Assembly: GCF_004119455.1 (NCBI RefSeq)
Contig: NZ_NRQT01000002.1
Span: 503,501-567,500 of the forward strand
Length of the DNA stretch: 64,000 bases
DNA from: Chryseobacterium sp. CH25
Lineage (GTDB): Bacteria; Bacteroidota; Bacteroidia; Flavobacteriales; Weeksellaceae
Direction of reading: 5' to 3'
Within the stretch, counting starts at the first letter, position 1. The number at the start of each line of letters is the position of its first letter. Positions 39,846-48,270 of the stretch are shown one piece after another. The notes below the pieces were generated by a model. It made no database searches. It was not told the DNA's origin and saw only the letters and a list, made by a program, of their open reading frames with translations. Made by a program: the position numbers and the translations under genes.

Positions 39846-40496
39846 ATGCTTACTATTTTATCGCAAAACTTTTCCCTTGTTAATGAATGGATTAATGAAC
39901 TTCGAAATGTTCAGGTCCAGCATGACCGAATGAGATTCCGAAGAAATATGGAAAGAATCGGAGAAATTGCGGCTTTTGAAATCAGCAAAGGACTGGAAGT
40001 AAGAGATGTTGAAATCCAGACCCCTTTAGATACCATTAAAAGCAGAGAAATTGCAGTACAGCCGGTAATTACAACCATCTTAAGAGCAGGAGTTCCATTG
40101 TTTGAAGGAATTCTTAACTATCTTGACAGAGCAGATTGTGGTTTCGTAGCTGCGTACAGAAAACACGATGCCAACGACTATTTCTCAATTAAGCAAGACT
40201 ATCTTACTTGCCCAAGTATTGAAGGAAGACCACTGATTGTAGCAGATCCAATGCTGGCAACCGGAGCTTCCCTGATTGAAGCTATTAAAGACTTATTGAC
40301 GAACGGAAATCCAACTCAGCTTCACATTGTTGCAGCTATTGCATCAAGACAGGGCGTTGAAACGGTTCAGAACGCATATCCAGACGCTCATATTTGGGTA
40401 GGAGCCATTGATGAAAACTTAACATCAAAAGGGTACATCACCCCTGGATTAGGGGATGCCGGAGACTTAAGCTACGGAGAAAAACTACAAAGATAA
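39846..40496 (+). CDS. upp: Uracil phosphoribosyltransferase
   Basis: A 216-residue cytosolic pyrimidine-salvage enzyme that makes UMP from uracil and PRPP. Family features are the RPLIVADPMLATGASLIEAI PRPP-binding loop and the C-terminal uracil-binding motif YITPGLGDAGDLSYG. Length and ends are normal. It has its own -7 box (TAATTTTG, 39793-39800). Its stop lies only two bases from the stop of the convergent hydrolase gene, with no terminator between. Confidence 0.95.
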   Translation: MLTILSQNFSLVNEWINELRNVQVQHDRMRFRRNMERIGEIAAFEISKGLEVRDVEIQTPLDTIKSREIAVQPVITTILRAGVPLFEGILNYLDRADCGFVAAYRKHDANDYFSIKQDYLTCPSIEGRPLIVADPMLATGASLIEAIKDLLTNGNPTQLHIVAAIASRQGVETVQNAYPDAHIWVGAIDENLTSKGYITPGLGDAGDLSYGEKLQR

Positions 40497-40498
40497 TT

Positions 40499-41185
40499 TT
40501 AAGAAAGATTCCAGAAATCTTTTATTAAATTCAACAATAAATGAGGTCGTACTTTATCCATGGGATGTTTTGTCTCTGGAAGTACGGCCAATTTTGCATT
40601 AGGAAGGCTTCTGTAAACATGAGTACTTTCTTCAAGAGTTACCATATTGTCTTTATCTCCCACCATAATCTGAACAGGAGTATTGATAGAAGCAAAGTTG
40701 TCTTTCAGTGGTGGATTTTTTCCAAGATCAATCATTAAATCAGCAATCGCAGGAAGTAGTTGTTTCCACTTGATGCCATGTTGGTTTTCTAAAAGTTGAG
40801 CATATTGTGGAACTTTCTCAAGAATGATATCCGGATTAAGCGTCTTACTTTCCTTTAAAGCCTGCTCTTCAGTCCAATCGAATTTTGTTCCCAAAGTCAT
40901 AATTGAATTAACATTTTCAGGATATTTCATAGCATAACAAAGAGCAACATAACCACCCATACTGTGTCCCAGAAAATAGACATCTGTTAAATTATTCTCT
41001 GTACAGTATTCGGTTAATTCCTGTGTATATTTTTCTATATTGATTCCATCTGAGGGAAGTTCTCTGTTTCCGTGTCCTGAAAATAAAGGAGTATGAACGG
41101 TAAAATGGGCAGAAAGGTTATTCAGATAAGGATTAAAGATTTCAGAATGACCTAAAGCTCCATGTAATAAAACCAAATTCGGCAT
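40499..41185 (-). CDS. Alpha/beta hydrolase
   Basis: A 228-residue cytoplasmic alpha/beta-hydrolase-fold protein. It has the oxyanion motif LVLLHGALGHSEIF near the N-terminus, the nucleophile elbow GHSMGG (Ser about residue 95), MVGDKDNMV carrying the likely catalytic Asp, and TKHPMDK with the catalytic His. The lid region is small. The fold covers esterases, haloperoxidases and C-C hydrolases, and nothing here fixes the substrate. It is encoded alone and convergent with upp. Confidence 0.88.
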   Translation of the reverse strand: MPNLVLLHGALGHSEIFNPYLNNLSAHFTVHTPLFSGHGNRELPSDGINIEKYTQELTEYCTENNLTDVYFLGHSMGGYVALCYAMKYPENVNSIMTLGTKFDWTEEQALKESKTLNPDIILEKVPQYAQLLENQHGIKWKQLLPAIADLMIDLGKNPPLKDNFASINTPVQIMVGDKDNMVTLEESTHVYRSLPNAKLAVLPETKHPMDKVRPHLLLNLIKDFWNLS

Positions 41186-41330
41186 GATTATTTGTTTTCC
41201 TGAAAATTAAGCAAAAGAATCGAAACACGAAAACGAGAGAATTATATTGAATTTGAATATTGCTTTGTAAGTAAATAGCGAATGGTTGCACTTTAATAAC
41301 CTTAAATATCAAACTTTAAACATTAAATCT

Positions 41331-41984
41331 CTAGACATCCATTGCCATCACCAGTACACTCACTTTATTATCACCGGCATTTAAAATCTCCCAGGCAATA
41401 GATGAAACCGTAGTTCCTGTTGTAAAAACATCGTCAATCAATAGAATGTGTTTCCCTGTAATGGATTGAGTGGCTGAAAATGTGTTAATGGTTTCCAGTC
41501 TGTGCTTTTTGTCCTTTAAAGCTTGGGCTTTAGAATAGTAGTTTCTCTTGATCAAATGATGATCAAACGGAATGTCATAGTATTTTGAAAGAATTTCTGT
41601 ATATAAATGAAGTTGATTATATCCTCTTTCTCTTAATTTTTTAGGATGAAGGGGAACACTTACCAAAAGATCAGGTTTCTGATCGCCAAAATCCAATCGT
41701 TCAATAGTCCATTCTGCGAGGATTTTTCCGGTAATTTCTCTCTTTCTGTATTTCAGTTCGTGAATGATTTTCCTGCTTAAACTATCTTCTTCAAACTGAA
41801 TAAGGGCATACGTATTCTCAACAGGAAAAGAAAGTTTGCATTGCTCCTTAACCGGATTATTTTTGGAATAGTCATAATGCGTAAAATGTATCTGTGGAAA
41901 GCATAGATCACAAACCAAAAGATCATCCTTAATAACTCTGTTACAATGAAGACATCGGTTAGGGAAGAGTAAATCTAATATCAT
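41331..41984 (-). CDS. comF: ComF-family phosphoribosyltransferase-like protein
   Basis: A 217-residue protein with the ComF layout: an N-terminal zinc-ribbon-like double Cys pair (CLHCNRVIKDDLLVCDLC), the VPLHPKKLRERGYNQ segment, and the PRPP-loop LLIDDVFTTGTTVSS. ComF proteins are needed for natural transformation in several bacteria and interact with the DNA-uptake machinery; in flavobacteria the exact role is unproven. No other competence gene is adjacent. Confidence 0.88.
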   Translation of the reverse strand: MILDLLFPNRCLHCNRVIKDDLLVCDLCFPQIHFTHYDYSKNNPVKEQCKLSFPVENTYALIQFEEDSLSRKIIHELKYRKREITGKILAEWTIERLDFGDQKPDLLVSVPLHPKKLRERGYNQLHLYTEILSKYYDIPFDHHLIKRNYYSKAQALKDKKHRLETINTFSATQSITGKHILLIDDVFTTGTTVSSIAWEILNAGDNKVSVLVMAMDV

Positions 41985-42015
41985 AAGTGTGTTTTTACTA
42001 AGATATAAAATAGTT

Positions 42016-42080
42016 TTGAGTCTCCACTCTAAAAACTCTTACACCCTCAAATTCTCACGCCCTAAGACTCTCAAACTCAA
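42016..42080. repeat. Pyrimidine-rich degenerate tandem repeat
   Basis: Irregular reiteration of CTC(A/T)AA-type units (GAGTCTCCACTCTAAAAACT, then TCTCACGCCCTAAGACTCTC, then AAACTC). It lies between the comF and ScfR-like genes and overlaps the last codons of the latter. Low-complexity intergenic filler is the simplest reading. Confidence 0.35.
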
Positions 42081-43549
42081 AAATCCTTTTTTATCTTCTC
42101 AATAGCATTCTTCATGCTCAGGTTAAAATGTTCCTTTTCCAGTCGAACCGGTGGGGCTTGTCTTTCTTCACAATCCGGGATACTGCAGGATTCGCAGGTT
42201 ACTCCTACGTTGATGGTTTTTAGGGATGGAGATTTTATAAAACCGATTTTTTTAATCGTTTGCGGATTCAGTAAAATTCCCAGGCAATAGCTTCTGTTAC
42301 TGCCATCGGAAAAAGGATTTTTCTGTGAAGTGGAAATAACCAGATAGCTAATTCCCTGATCCTTATAATGGGAAATTTGAGCATCAGTCAGCGTTTCATT
42401 TTCCTTTAAATGATGAAGGTTTTTTACCGCAATCCATCTTCTGCAGTAATGTTCATTCATAGCATTGGCATGAGGAGCCTGCTGGTGATTAAGATGAAGC
42501 TCTTTAAGAATTTGAATTTTTTCTGAGCCTTTCTTTTTAACCAGGCACAAATAGAATAAATCCTTAATGCCCATTTCAGCAGAAAGAATATTGGTCAGGC
42601 GGTAATAGAAAGTTTCCGGTGAATGGGTGAAACTGTTGATAAGGCTGGCGAAATTCTGAGGCTCCCATGTATTTTGTTGGAAAAATTCAGAAGTCTTTTC
42701 AATGGCTGTTTCCTTTGAAATTAATAAAGCTCCTGCAAAATAAGAAGCGTAGAAATTATTCAGGATTTCTTCAAAACTTCCAAAGTCGAGCCATGAATAA
42801 GTGGTAGGACGAACTTTTAACTCCAAAACATTGAATCCTATTTCTTTAGCCAGAATAAATGTTTTCTGATCCTTTTCAAGTTTTTTATTCAGAAGCAGTA
42901 ATTTTTTTTCAGGAATAAACAGAGACCGTAAGTTGTTCAGTGTTCCATAGCTTTCAAAATCTTCAGACTGAATCGTATAATTGAAACTTTCCGTAAGAAT
43001 ACTTTCAAGAATGTCAGACTTTAAATTTTTATCAATCTGAAGATGATTATCTTCCGTAAACTGGCTTACCTTATCTTCAATTTCCGGGAAATAATTGTCA
43101 TATAATTCCTGAAATGATCTCAAAACAGCAAAATAAAACCTTTCCTTTCCCAGATTATAATTCTGAGAGATCTCTATCAGTGCATTAATGAAGGCTGTTA
43201 CCTTTTTAGGTGCATCACTTATAATACTGATAAGGTTATTTTTATTGATCCCGAATAATTCCAGAGGGACTTCTTTAAAGAAATCAGACTGCAGAATTTC
43301 ATTAAAAGGAGCAAGGCTTTTATCCAGTTTTGTGGAAACAAGATCATCAAAAGTACAGCTCAGCGCTTCAGAAAGCTGAATGATTTTATCATGCTTCGGA
43401 TATTTCTTTCCGTTTTCAATCTCATTAAGGTAAGATTTTGATAATCCGGTTTTTACAGCAAGATCCTGTAGAGACCAATTTTTCTTTTGTCTCAGCTGTT
43501 TCAGTTTTAGTCCGAAAACTGTCTTGATATAGTCGCTTTCTGAATTCAT
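42077..43549 (-). CDS. XRE-family ScfR/RamB-like transcription regulator
   Basis: A 490-residue regulator, divergent from the glyoxylate-bypass genes. Residues 10-70 are an XRE helix-turn-helix (LKQLRQKKNWSLQDLAVKTG, then LSKSYLNEIENGKKYPKHDK). The middle corresponds to the IrrE/M78-like domain, but the HExxH motif is replaced by KEIGFN, so no protease activity is expected. The C-terminal domain has GVTCESCSIPDCEERQAPP with the Cys cluster of short-chain fatty-acyl regulators (ScfR family, RamB of Corynebacterium, which controls aceA and aceB). Two GCGA-N4-TCGC palindromes lie in the intergenic region. I infer control of aceBA by an acyl-CoA-type ligand. Confidence 0.87.
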   Translation of the reverse strand: MNSESDYIKTVFGLKLKQLRQKKNWSLQDLAVKTGLSKSYLNEIENGKKYPKHDKIIQLSEALSCTFDDLVSTKLDKSLAPFNEILQSDFFKEVPLELFGINKNNLISIISDAPKKVTAFINALIEISQNYNLGKERFYFAVLRSFQELYDNYFPEIEDKVSQFTEDNHLQIDKNLKSDILESILTESFNYTIQSEDFESYGTLNNLRSLFIPEKKLLLLNKKLEKDQKTFILAKEIGFNVLELKVRPTTYSWLDFGSFEEILNNFYASYFAGALLISKETAIEKTSEFFQQNTWEPQNFASLINSFTHSPETFYYRLTNILSAEMGIKDLFYLCLVKKKGSEKIQILKELHLNHQQAPHANAMNEHYCRRWIAVKNLHHLKENETLTDAQISHYKDQGISYLVISTSQKNPFSDGSNRSYCLGILLNPQTIKKIGFIKSPSLKTINVGVTCESCSIPDCEERQAPPVRLEKEHFNLSMKNAIEKIKKDF

Positions 43550-43570
43550 TACTCAAATATAAATAATTAG

Positions 43571-43620
43571 ATGCGATTATTCGCATAATAATTTTTAAAT
43601 AAATTTAGCGAACGTTCGCT
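43571..43620. promoter_or_regulatory. Two GCGA-N4-TCGC palindromes between the ScfR-like gene and aceB
   Basis: Site 1 is ATGCGATTATTCGCAT (43571-43586) and site 2 is AGCGAACGTTCGCT (43607-43620). They share GCGA-N4-TCGC, and their centres are 35 bp apart. Site 2 abuts the aceB promoter (-7 box TATGTTTG at 43640-43647), so binding there could block aceB, while site 1 lies toward the regulator gene start. Confidence 0.65.
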
Positions 43621-43675
43621 GTTTGTGAAAATTTTTGTCTATGTTTGTAATATCAAGTCACAAAATCAATATGTT

Positions 43676-45250
43676 ATGGAAACTAAGACTCAATTAAAAA
43701 TTACGGATCAGAAGCAGTTTGAAGAAATTTTCACTCCCGATTTGATAGATTTCTTAATATCGCTTCATCAGAATTTCAATCATAGAAGAATAGAACTTTT
43801 AGAAGAAAGGAAAAAAAAACAGAAAGAATTTGATCAGGGTAACCTTCCAAAATTTCTGAAAGAGACAGAAGAGATCAGGAATGGAAATTGGGTATGTGCA
43901 CCATTGCCGGAAGATTTACTGGACAGAAGAGTAGAAATTACAGGTCCGGTTGACCGTAAAATGATTATCAATGCTCTAAATTCCGGAGCTTTCACCTTCA
44001 TGGCAGATTTTGAAGACAGCAGTTCGCCAACTTGGGCCAATTGTATGGAGGGACAAATTAACCTTTCCGATGCTATCAACAGAAATATAGATTTTGTTAA
44101 CGAAGCAGGAAAAGCTTACAGGCTTAATGAAAAGACAGCTGTTTTATTGGTAAGACCAAGAGGATTGCATCTTCCTGAAAAACATATTAAGATTAATGAA
44201 GAAGTAACGTCCGGATCATTAATTGATTTTGGAATTTACTTTTTCAGAAATGCAAAGAATCTTTTGGAAAAAGGAAGTGGCCCATACTTTTACCTGCCAA
44301 AATTAGAACATTATAAAGAAGCAAGATGGTGGAATGAAGTATTTGTCTTTGCTCAGGAATATCTGGGAATTCCACAGGGAACCATTAAAGCAACCGTTTT
44401 AATTGAAACCATAACAGCCTCATTCCAGATTGATGAAATTTTGTATGAATTAAAAGAACATAGCTCCGGTCTGAATTGTGGAAGATGGGATTACATTTTT
44501 TCATATATCAAAAAATTCAGAAACCTTCCTGAATTTATCGTTCCAGACAGAGACCAGGTAACCATGACTTCACCTTTTATGAGTGCCTATTCAAAAAGAG
44601 TAATTGAAGGCTGTCATAAAAGAAATGTTCATGCTATGGGTGGAATGGCAGCACAGATTCCTGTGAAAAATGATGACGAAGCTAATACTATTGCTTTTGA
44701 AAAAGTAAGAAGTGATAAAGAAAGAGAAGTAAAAAATGGTCATGACGGAACCTGGGTTGCACATCCTGCATTGGTTTCAGTAGCCAAGGATGTTTTTGAT
44801 CAATATATGCCTTCCAAAAATCAGATCGATAAAAAATTGGAATACCATATAAAAGAAAGTGATTTGCTGGAAATCCCGAAAGGAGAAATCACAGAGAAAG
44901 GAGTAAGAAAAAATATTAATGTAGGAATTCTTTATCTCGAAAGCTGGTTGATGGGAACAGGTGCAGCAGCCATTTATAATCTGATGGAAGATGCTGCTAC
45001 TGCTGAGATTTCAAGAACCCAGATCTGGCAATGGCTGAAAAATGAGGCAGTATTAAGTGATGACAGAACATTAACCCGAAATATGGTTCTTCAATGGGAG
45101 TCTGAAGAAATGGACAATATTGAAAGATACGTTGGTGAAGTTCGCTTTAAAAACGGAAAATTCAACCTTGCCAAAGAACTTTTCAATGAATTGATTTTCT
45201 CAGAAAACTTTGAAGAATTTTTAACACTGAAAGCATATCCTTTTATATAG
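43676..45250 (+). CDS. aceB: Malate synthase A
   Basis: A 524-residue glyoxylate-bypass enzyme that condenses glyoxylate with acetyl-CoA to malate. I start it at 43676 (METKTQLKITDQ); a Met 17 codons upstream falls in front of the -7 box. Family features: FMADFEDSSSPTWANCMEGQ and LLVRPRGLHLPEKH in the TIM barrel, KLEHYKEARWWNEVF, and the C-terminal NVGILYLESWLMGTGAAAIY with catalytic-plug residues. It is the short MSA form, without the glcB insertion. aceA follows 84 nt downstream on the same strand. Confidence 0.96.
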   Translation: METKTQLKITDQKQFEEIFTPDLIDFLISLHQNFNHRRIELLEERKKKQKEFDQGNLPKFLKETEEIRNGNWVCAPLPEDLLDRRVEITGPVDRKMIINALNSGAFTFMADFEDSSSPTWANCMEGQINLSDAINRNIDFVNEAGKAYRLNEKTAVLLVRPRGLHLPEKHIKINEEVTSGSLIDFGIYFFRNAKNLLEKGSGPYFYLPKLEHYKEARWWNEVFVFAQEYLGIPQGTIKATVLIETITASFQIDEILYELKEHSSGLNCGRWDYIFSYIKKFRNLPEFIVPDRDQVTMTSPFMSAYSKRVIEGCHKRNVHAMGGMAAQIPVKNDDEANTIAFEKVRSDKEREVKNGHDGTWVAHPALVSVAKDVFDQYMPSKNQIDKKLEYHIKESDLLEIPKGEITEKGVRKNINVGILYLESWLMGTGAAAIYNLMEDAATAEISRTQIWQWLKNEAVLSDDRTLTRNMVLQWESEEMDNIERYVGEVRFKNGKFNLAKELFNELIFSENFEEFLTLKAYPFI

Positions 45251-45334
45251 TTCGGTAATGGTAAAATAAAAAATTGATATTCACGAAATCCCGCATCCCG
45301 AACCCCACAACTCAACAAACAAAATCCAAATATT

Positions 45335-46615
45335 ATGAAAACAAGACAAGAACAAATCCAGGCTCTAGAGCAAGATTGGCTGACAAACCCACGCTGGAAT
45401 GGTATAAAAAGACCTTACACAGCAGAAGAAGTATTGAAACTTCGCGGATCTTACAAAATTGATTATACCATTGCAACGGAAATGTCTACGAAATTCTGGG
45501 AGAAATTAAATACTCAGGACTATGTGGCTGGACTTGGAGCCTTAACAGGTAACCAGGCTGTGCAGGAAGTAGACGCAGGTTTGGAAGCAATTTATCTTTC
45601 AGGATGGCAGGTAGCGGCAGATGCAAACCTTTCAGGAGAAATGTATCCGGATCAGTCTTTATATCCTGCGAACTCAGTGCCTTCTGTAGTGAAAAAGATC
45701 AACAATGCTTTATTAAGAGCAGATCAGGTTCAGTCAGTAAGTGGAGCTGGAAATAAAGAGTATCTTGTTCCGATTATTGCTGATGCTGAAGCTGGTTTTG
45801 GGGGGAATCTTAATGCATTTGAGCTGATGAAGCAGATGATTGAAGCAGGTGCTGCCGGAGTACACTTTGAAGATCAGCTTTCTTCTGCAAAGAAATGTGG
45901 ACACTTGGGTGGAAAAGTATTGGTTCCCACTCAGGAGGCTATTAATAAATTGATTGCAGCACGTTTGGCAGCAGATGTATTGGGGGTTCCGAGTCTTATT
46001 ATTGCAAGAACGGATGCTGATGCGGCAGATCTACTCACTTCAGATATTGATGACAGAGATAAAAAATTCGTAACAGGAGAAAGAACTTCCGAAGGATTTT
46101 ATGTGGTAAGAAACGGAGTAGAACAGGGGATAGACAGAGGGTTGTCTTATGCTCCTTATGCGGACCTGATCTGGATGGAAACTTCAAACCCGGATTTAGA
46201 GCAGGCGAAAAGATTTGCAGACGGAATTCATGCACAGTTTCCAGGAAAAATGCTTGCTTACAATTGTTCACCTTCATTTAACTGGGCAGCTAAACTAAGT
46301 GTGGAAGAGATGTCTACTTTTCGTGAAGAGTTAGCTAAAATGGGATATAAATTCCAGTTTATTACCTTGGCAGGATTCCATGCTTTGAATACTGCAATGT
46401 TTGAATTGGCTTTAGCTTATAAAGAAAGAGGAATGGCTGGATACTCAGAACTTCAGGAACGTGAATTTGCTTTACAGTCAAAAGGATTCAGAGCGGTAAA
46501 ACATCAGTCTTTTGTGGGAACAGGATATTTTGATGAGGTTCAGAATATTGTTACCAATGGATCTTCAGCTACCGTAGCGATGAAAGATTCTACAGAAACA
46601 GCCCAGTTTCATTAA
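45335..46615 (+). CDS. aceA: Isocitrate lyase
   Basis: A 426-residue enzyme that cleaves isocitrate to succinate and glyoxylate, feeding malate synthase encoded just upstream. The signature [14 protein letters not shown] contains the catalytic Cys of the KKCGH loop, and [24 protein letters not shown] and [12 protein letters not shown] are the Mg and substrate-binding segments. Length fits the bacterial ICL1 type. It shares regulation with aceB by position. A moderate terminator follows. Confidence 0.97.
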   Translation: MKTRQEQIQALEQDWLTNPRWNGIKRPYTAEEVLKLRGSYKIDYTIATEMSTKFWEKLNTQDYVAGLGALTGNQAVQEVDAGLEAIYLSGWQVAADANLSGEMYPDQSLYPANSVPSVVKKINNALLRADQVQSVSGAGNKEYLVPIIADAEAGFGGNLNAFELMKQMIEAGAAGVHFEDQLSSAKKCGHLGGKVLVPTQEAINKLIAARLAADVLGVPSLIIARTDADAADLLTSDIDDRDKKFVTGERTSEGFYVVRNGVEQGIDRGLSYAPYADLIWMETSNPDLEQAKRFADGIHAQFPGKMLAYNCSPSFNWAAKLSVEEMSTFREELAKMGYKFQFITLAGFHALNTAMFELALAYKERGMAGYSELQEREFALQSKGFRAVKHQSFVGTGYFDEVQNIVTNGSSATVAMKDSTETAQFH

Positions 46616-46647
46616 AATTCAGTTTTTTGCATTATACATATTTTCGA

Positions 46648-46678
46648 AGCTCTCCTCATTTTTTGGGGAGGGCTTTAT
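46648..46678 (+). terminator. Probable terminator of aceBA
   Basis: AGCTCTCC and GGGAGGGCT form a stem with one wobble around a T-rich loop; the T tail is short (TTT). Confidence 0.55.
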
Positions 46679-46770
46679 GTTATTAGATGTTTTAACGAAA
46701 ACCATTTTCAATAATATAGTTGCTTGTAACAAAGTTTTTAGCCTTATGGAGTCTGAAAAAAACAGAGTGA

Positions 46771-46798
46771 TTGTAAATGAAAAATTATATTATATTTG
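46771..46798 (+). promoter_or_regulatory. Promoter of the OmpH/Skp gene
   Basis: TTG at 46771-46773, 17-nt spacer, TATATTTG at 46791-46798; the start codon at 46842 is 43 nt downstream. Confidence 0.6.
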
Positions 46799-46841
46799 GA
46801 CTCTGAAAAAAATAAATTTTTCGAAAAAAGTATATATCATA

Positions 46842-47411
46842 ATGAAACTAATTAAATTATTTTTAATTGCAGCAGGATTAACTTTAACTGCTAATGTTGC
46901 AAATGCTCAACAAAAGATCGGAAGCGTAAACACGGAAGATATTTTTAGTAACTTATCTGAGGTAAAAACAGCAGGTGAAGCTGTAGATAACCTGACTAAA
47001 GCTAAGAAAGCTGAGATTGATAAAAATATCAATGAATATCAGACGAAATTAAAAGCAGCTCAGGATAAAGAAAAAACATTAACTGCAGCTAATAAAGAGG
47101 CTGTTACTAAGGAACTGATGGCTGCACAGACAGAATTAGACAATCTGGGTAAAAAAATAGAAGATGCAAGAGCAGAGGCAGCTAAGGAAATATCTGCTAA
47201 GCAAGGAGAATTGTTTGCTCCAATACAACAAAAAGTAAAAGATGCTATTTATGCTGTATCTAAGGAAAAAGGACTGAACTATGTGTTTGATATTTCAGCA
47301 CGAGGTTCAAACCTTATCTATACTGAAGGTGGTGAAGATATTACTGATGTGGTGAAAGCAAAATTAGGAGCTTCAGCATCTAAACCAGCAGCAGGAAAAG
47401 CTAAAAAATAA
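46842..47411 (+). CDS. OmpH/Skp-family periplasmic chaperone
   Basis: A 189-residue protein with a signal peptide (MKLIKLFLIAAGLTLTANVANAQ). The frame is open upstream to 46677, but the promoter lies in that stretch, so the start is at 46842. The mature part begins KIGSVNTEDIFSNLSEVKTA and continues as a long Lys/Glu/Ala coiled coil, then a C-terminal strand with GLNYVFDISARGSNLIYTEG, the Skp pattern. Skp trimers hold unfolded outer-membrane proteins in the periplasm. The Ala/Lys-rich tail is short. It has its own promoter and terminator, although in many flavobacteria ompH sits next to bamA. Confidence 0.9.
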   Translation: MKLIKLFLIAAGLTLTANVANAQQKIGSVNTEDIFSNLSEVKTAGEAVDNLTKAKKAEIDKNINEYQTKLKAAQDKEKTLTAANKEAVTKELMAAQTELDNLGKKIEDARAEAAKEISAKQGELFAPIQQKVKDAIYAVSKEKGLNYVFDISARGSNLIYTEGGEDITDVVKAKLGASASKPAAGKAKK

Positions 47412-47432
47412 TTTCAATCTATTGAATATTGT

Positions 47433-47465
47433 AAAACGGAATCAGACTCATCTGGTTCCGTTTTT
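47433..47465 (+). terminator. Terminator of the OmpH/Skp gene
   Basis: CGGAATCAGA and TCTGGTTCCG form a 10-bp stem (one wobble) with a CTCA loop and a T5 tail. Confidence 0.8.
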
Positions 47466-47501
47466 CTTTTAGAAGAAATAGACGTTTTTGCATAGAAAAC
47501 G

Positions 47502-47534
47502 TTGGACTTCTTCCGTTTTTAAATCCTAAATTTG
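47502..47534 (+). promoter_or_regulatory. Promoter of the thioesterase gene
   Basis: TTG at 47502-47504, 22-nt spacer, TAAATTTG at 47527-47534. The box covers an in-frame TTG, which excludes that codon as a start and supports ATG at 47553. Confidence 0.55.
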
Positions 47535-47552
47535 AGTAAATATTTCAAGGAA

Positions 47553-47954
47553 ATGAGTTTAGTGCATGAAAAACAGATCAAAGTAACGGAAGAACATATC
47601 GATCAAAATAACCACGTTAATAACGTTCAATATGTGCATTGGGTAGAGGAAGTGGCTGCTGAACACTGGGATCTTTTAAAACATAAAACGGAGTATGAGA
47701 ATGATGTTTGGATGTTACTGGATCATCATATCCGTTATAAAAAACAGGTTTATCTGAATGATGTAATTACTGTAAAAACATATCCACAAACTCCGGAAGG
47801 GGCCAAACAGCCAAGAAAAGTAGAATTCTATTGTCATGATGAGCTGGTGGTGGATTCAAGCACACTTTGGATTCTCTTTGATACCGAAGCGAAGAAAATA
47901 AAAAGGCTGGAAAACAATTGGCTGGAGAAATTAGAAAAGCAGATTGAAGAATAA
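47553..47954 (+). CDS. Acyl-CoA thioesterase, 4HBT/hotdog family
   Basis: A 133-residue single-hotdog-domain protein. The signature IDQNNHVNNVQYVHWVEEVA is the acyl-ACP/acyl-CoA thioesterase motif (D-x-N-x-H-x-N-N-x-x-Y), and VWMLLDHHIRYKKQVYLND is the following strand pair. Homologues hydrolyse acyl-CoA or acyl-ACP; chain length is not predictable here. The start at 47553 (MSLVHEKQIKV) is chosen on promoter grounds. Confidence 0.85.
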   Translation: MSLVHEKQIKVTEEHIDQNNHVNNVQYVHWVEEVAAEHWDLLKHKTEYENDVWMLLDHHIRYKKQVYLNDVITVKTYPQTPEGAKQPRKVEFYCHDELVVDSSTLWILFDTEAKKIKRLENNWLEKLEKQIEE

Positions 47955-48018
47955 ATTCAGAAATTTTGTAACATAATAAAGTTTGTAGCTGTCTTATTAA
48001 ACAATAGATGAACAAACA

Positions 48019-48240
48019 ATGAAGCAATCCATTTTAACAGCCATATTTTTGAATGTATCCATTTTAGGATTCAGCCAAACAGTCAAAAGCAATCGACAGC
48101 TATATAAGAAATGTTATCCAAATCAATGAAATTCCCGGAATGGCCGTAGGAATTGTAAAAATGATAGGGTGACATTTCCTTACAATGCAGCTAATACAGA
48201 CGGAAGCAGAGATAATAATCTCACCTTGAAAATCAACTAA
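48019..48240 (+). pseudogene. Remnant of a class C beta-lactamase-family serine hydrolase
   Basis: The first codons read as a signal peptide (MKQSILTAIFLNVSILGFSQ). After a +1 shift near 48085 the sequence continues as AIDSYIRNVIQINEIPGMAV then GIVK, a typical serine-hydrolase (beta-lactamase-related) N-terminus. Within a few codons it jumps, in another frame, to VTFPYNAANTDGSRDNNLTL, a C-terminal-type tail ending at a stop at 48240. The catalytic SxxK and YxN regions, some 300 residues, are missing. It is thus a gene reduced by a large internal deletion. Confidence 0.7.
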
Positions 48241-48270
48241 AATAAAAAATTAAAAAAACATATTATAATC

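Noticed and set aside
42016..42080. CRISPR-like array
   Set aside because: The units are short, degenerate and without uniform spacers, and no cas genes are present.
47532..47552. TTG start seven codons upstream for the thioesterase
   Set aside because: The codon lies inside the TAAATTTG promoter box, so it would not be transcribed.
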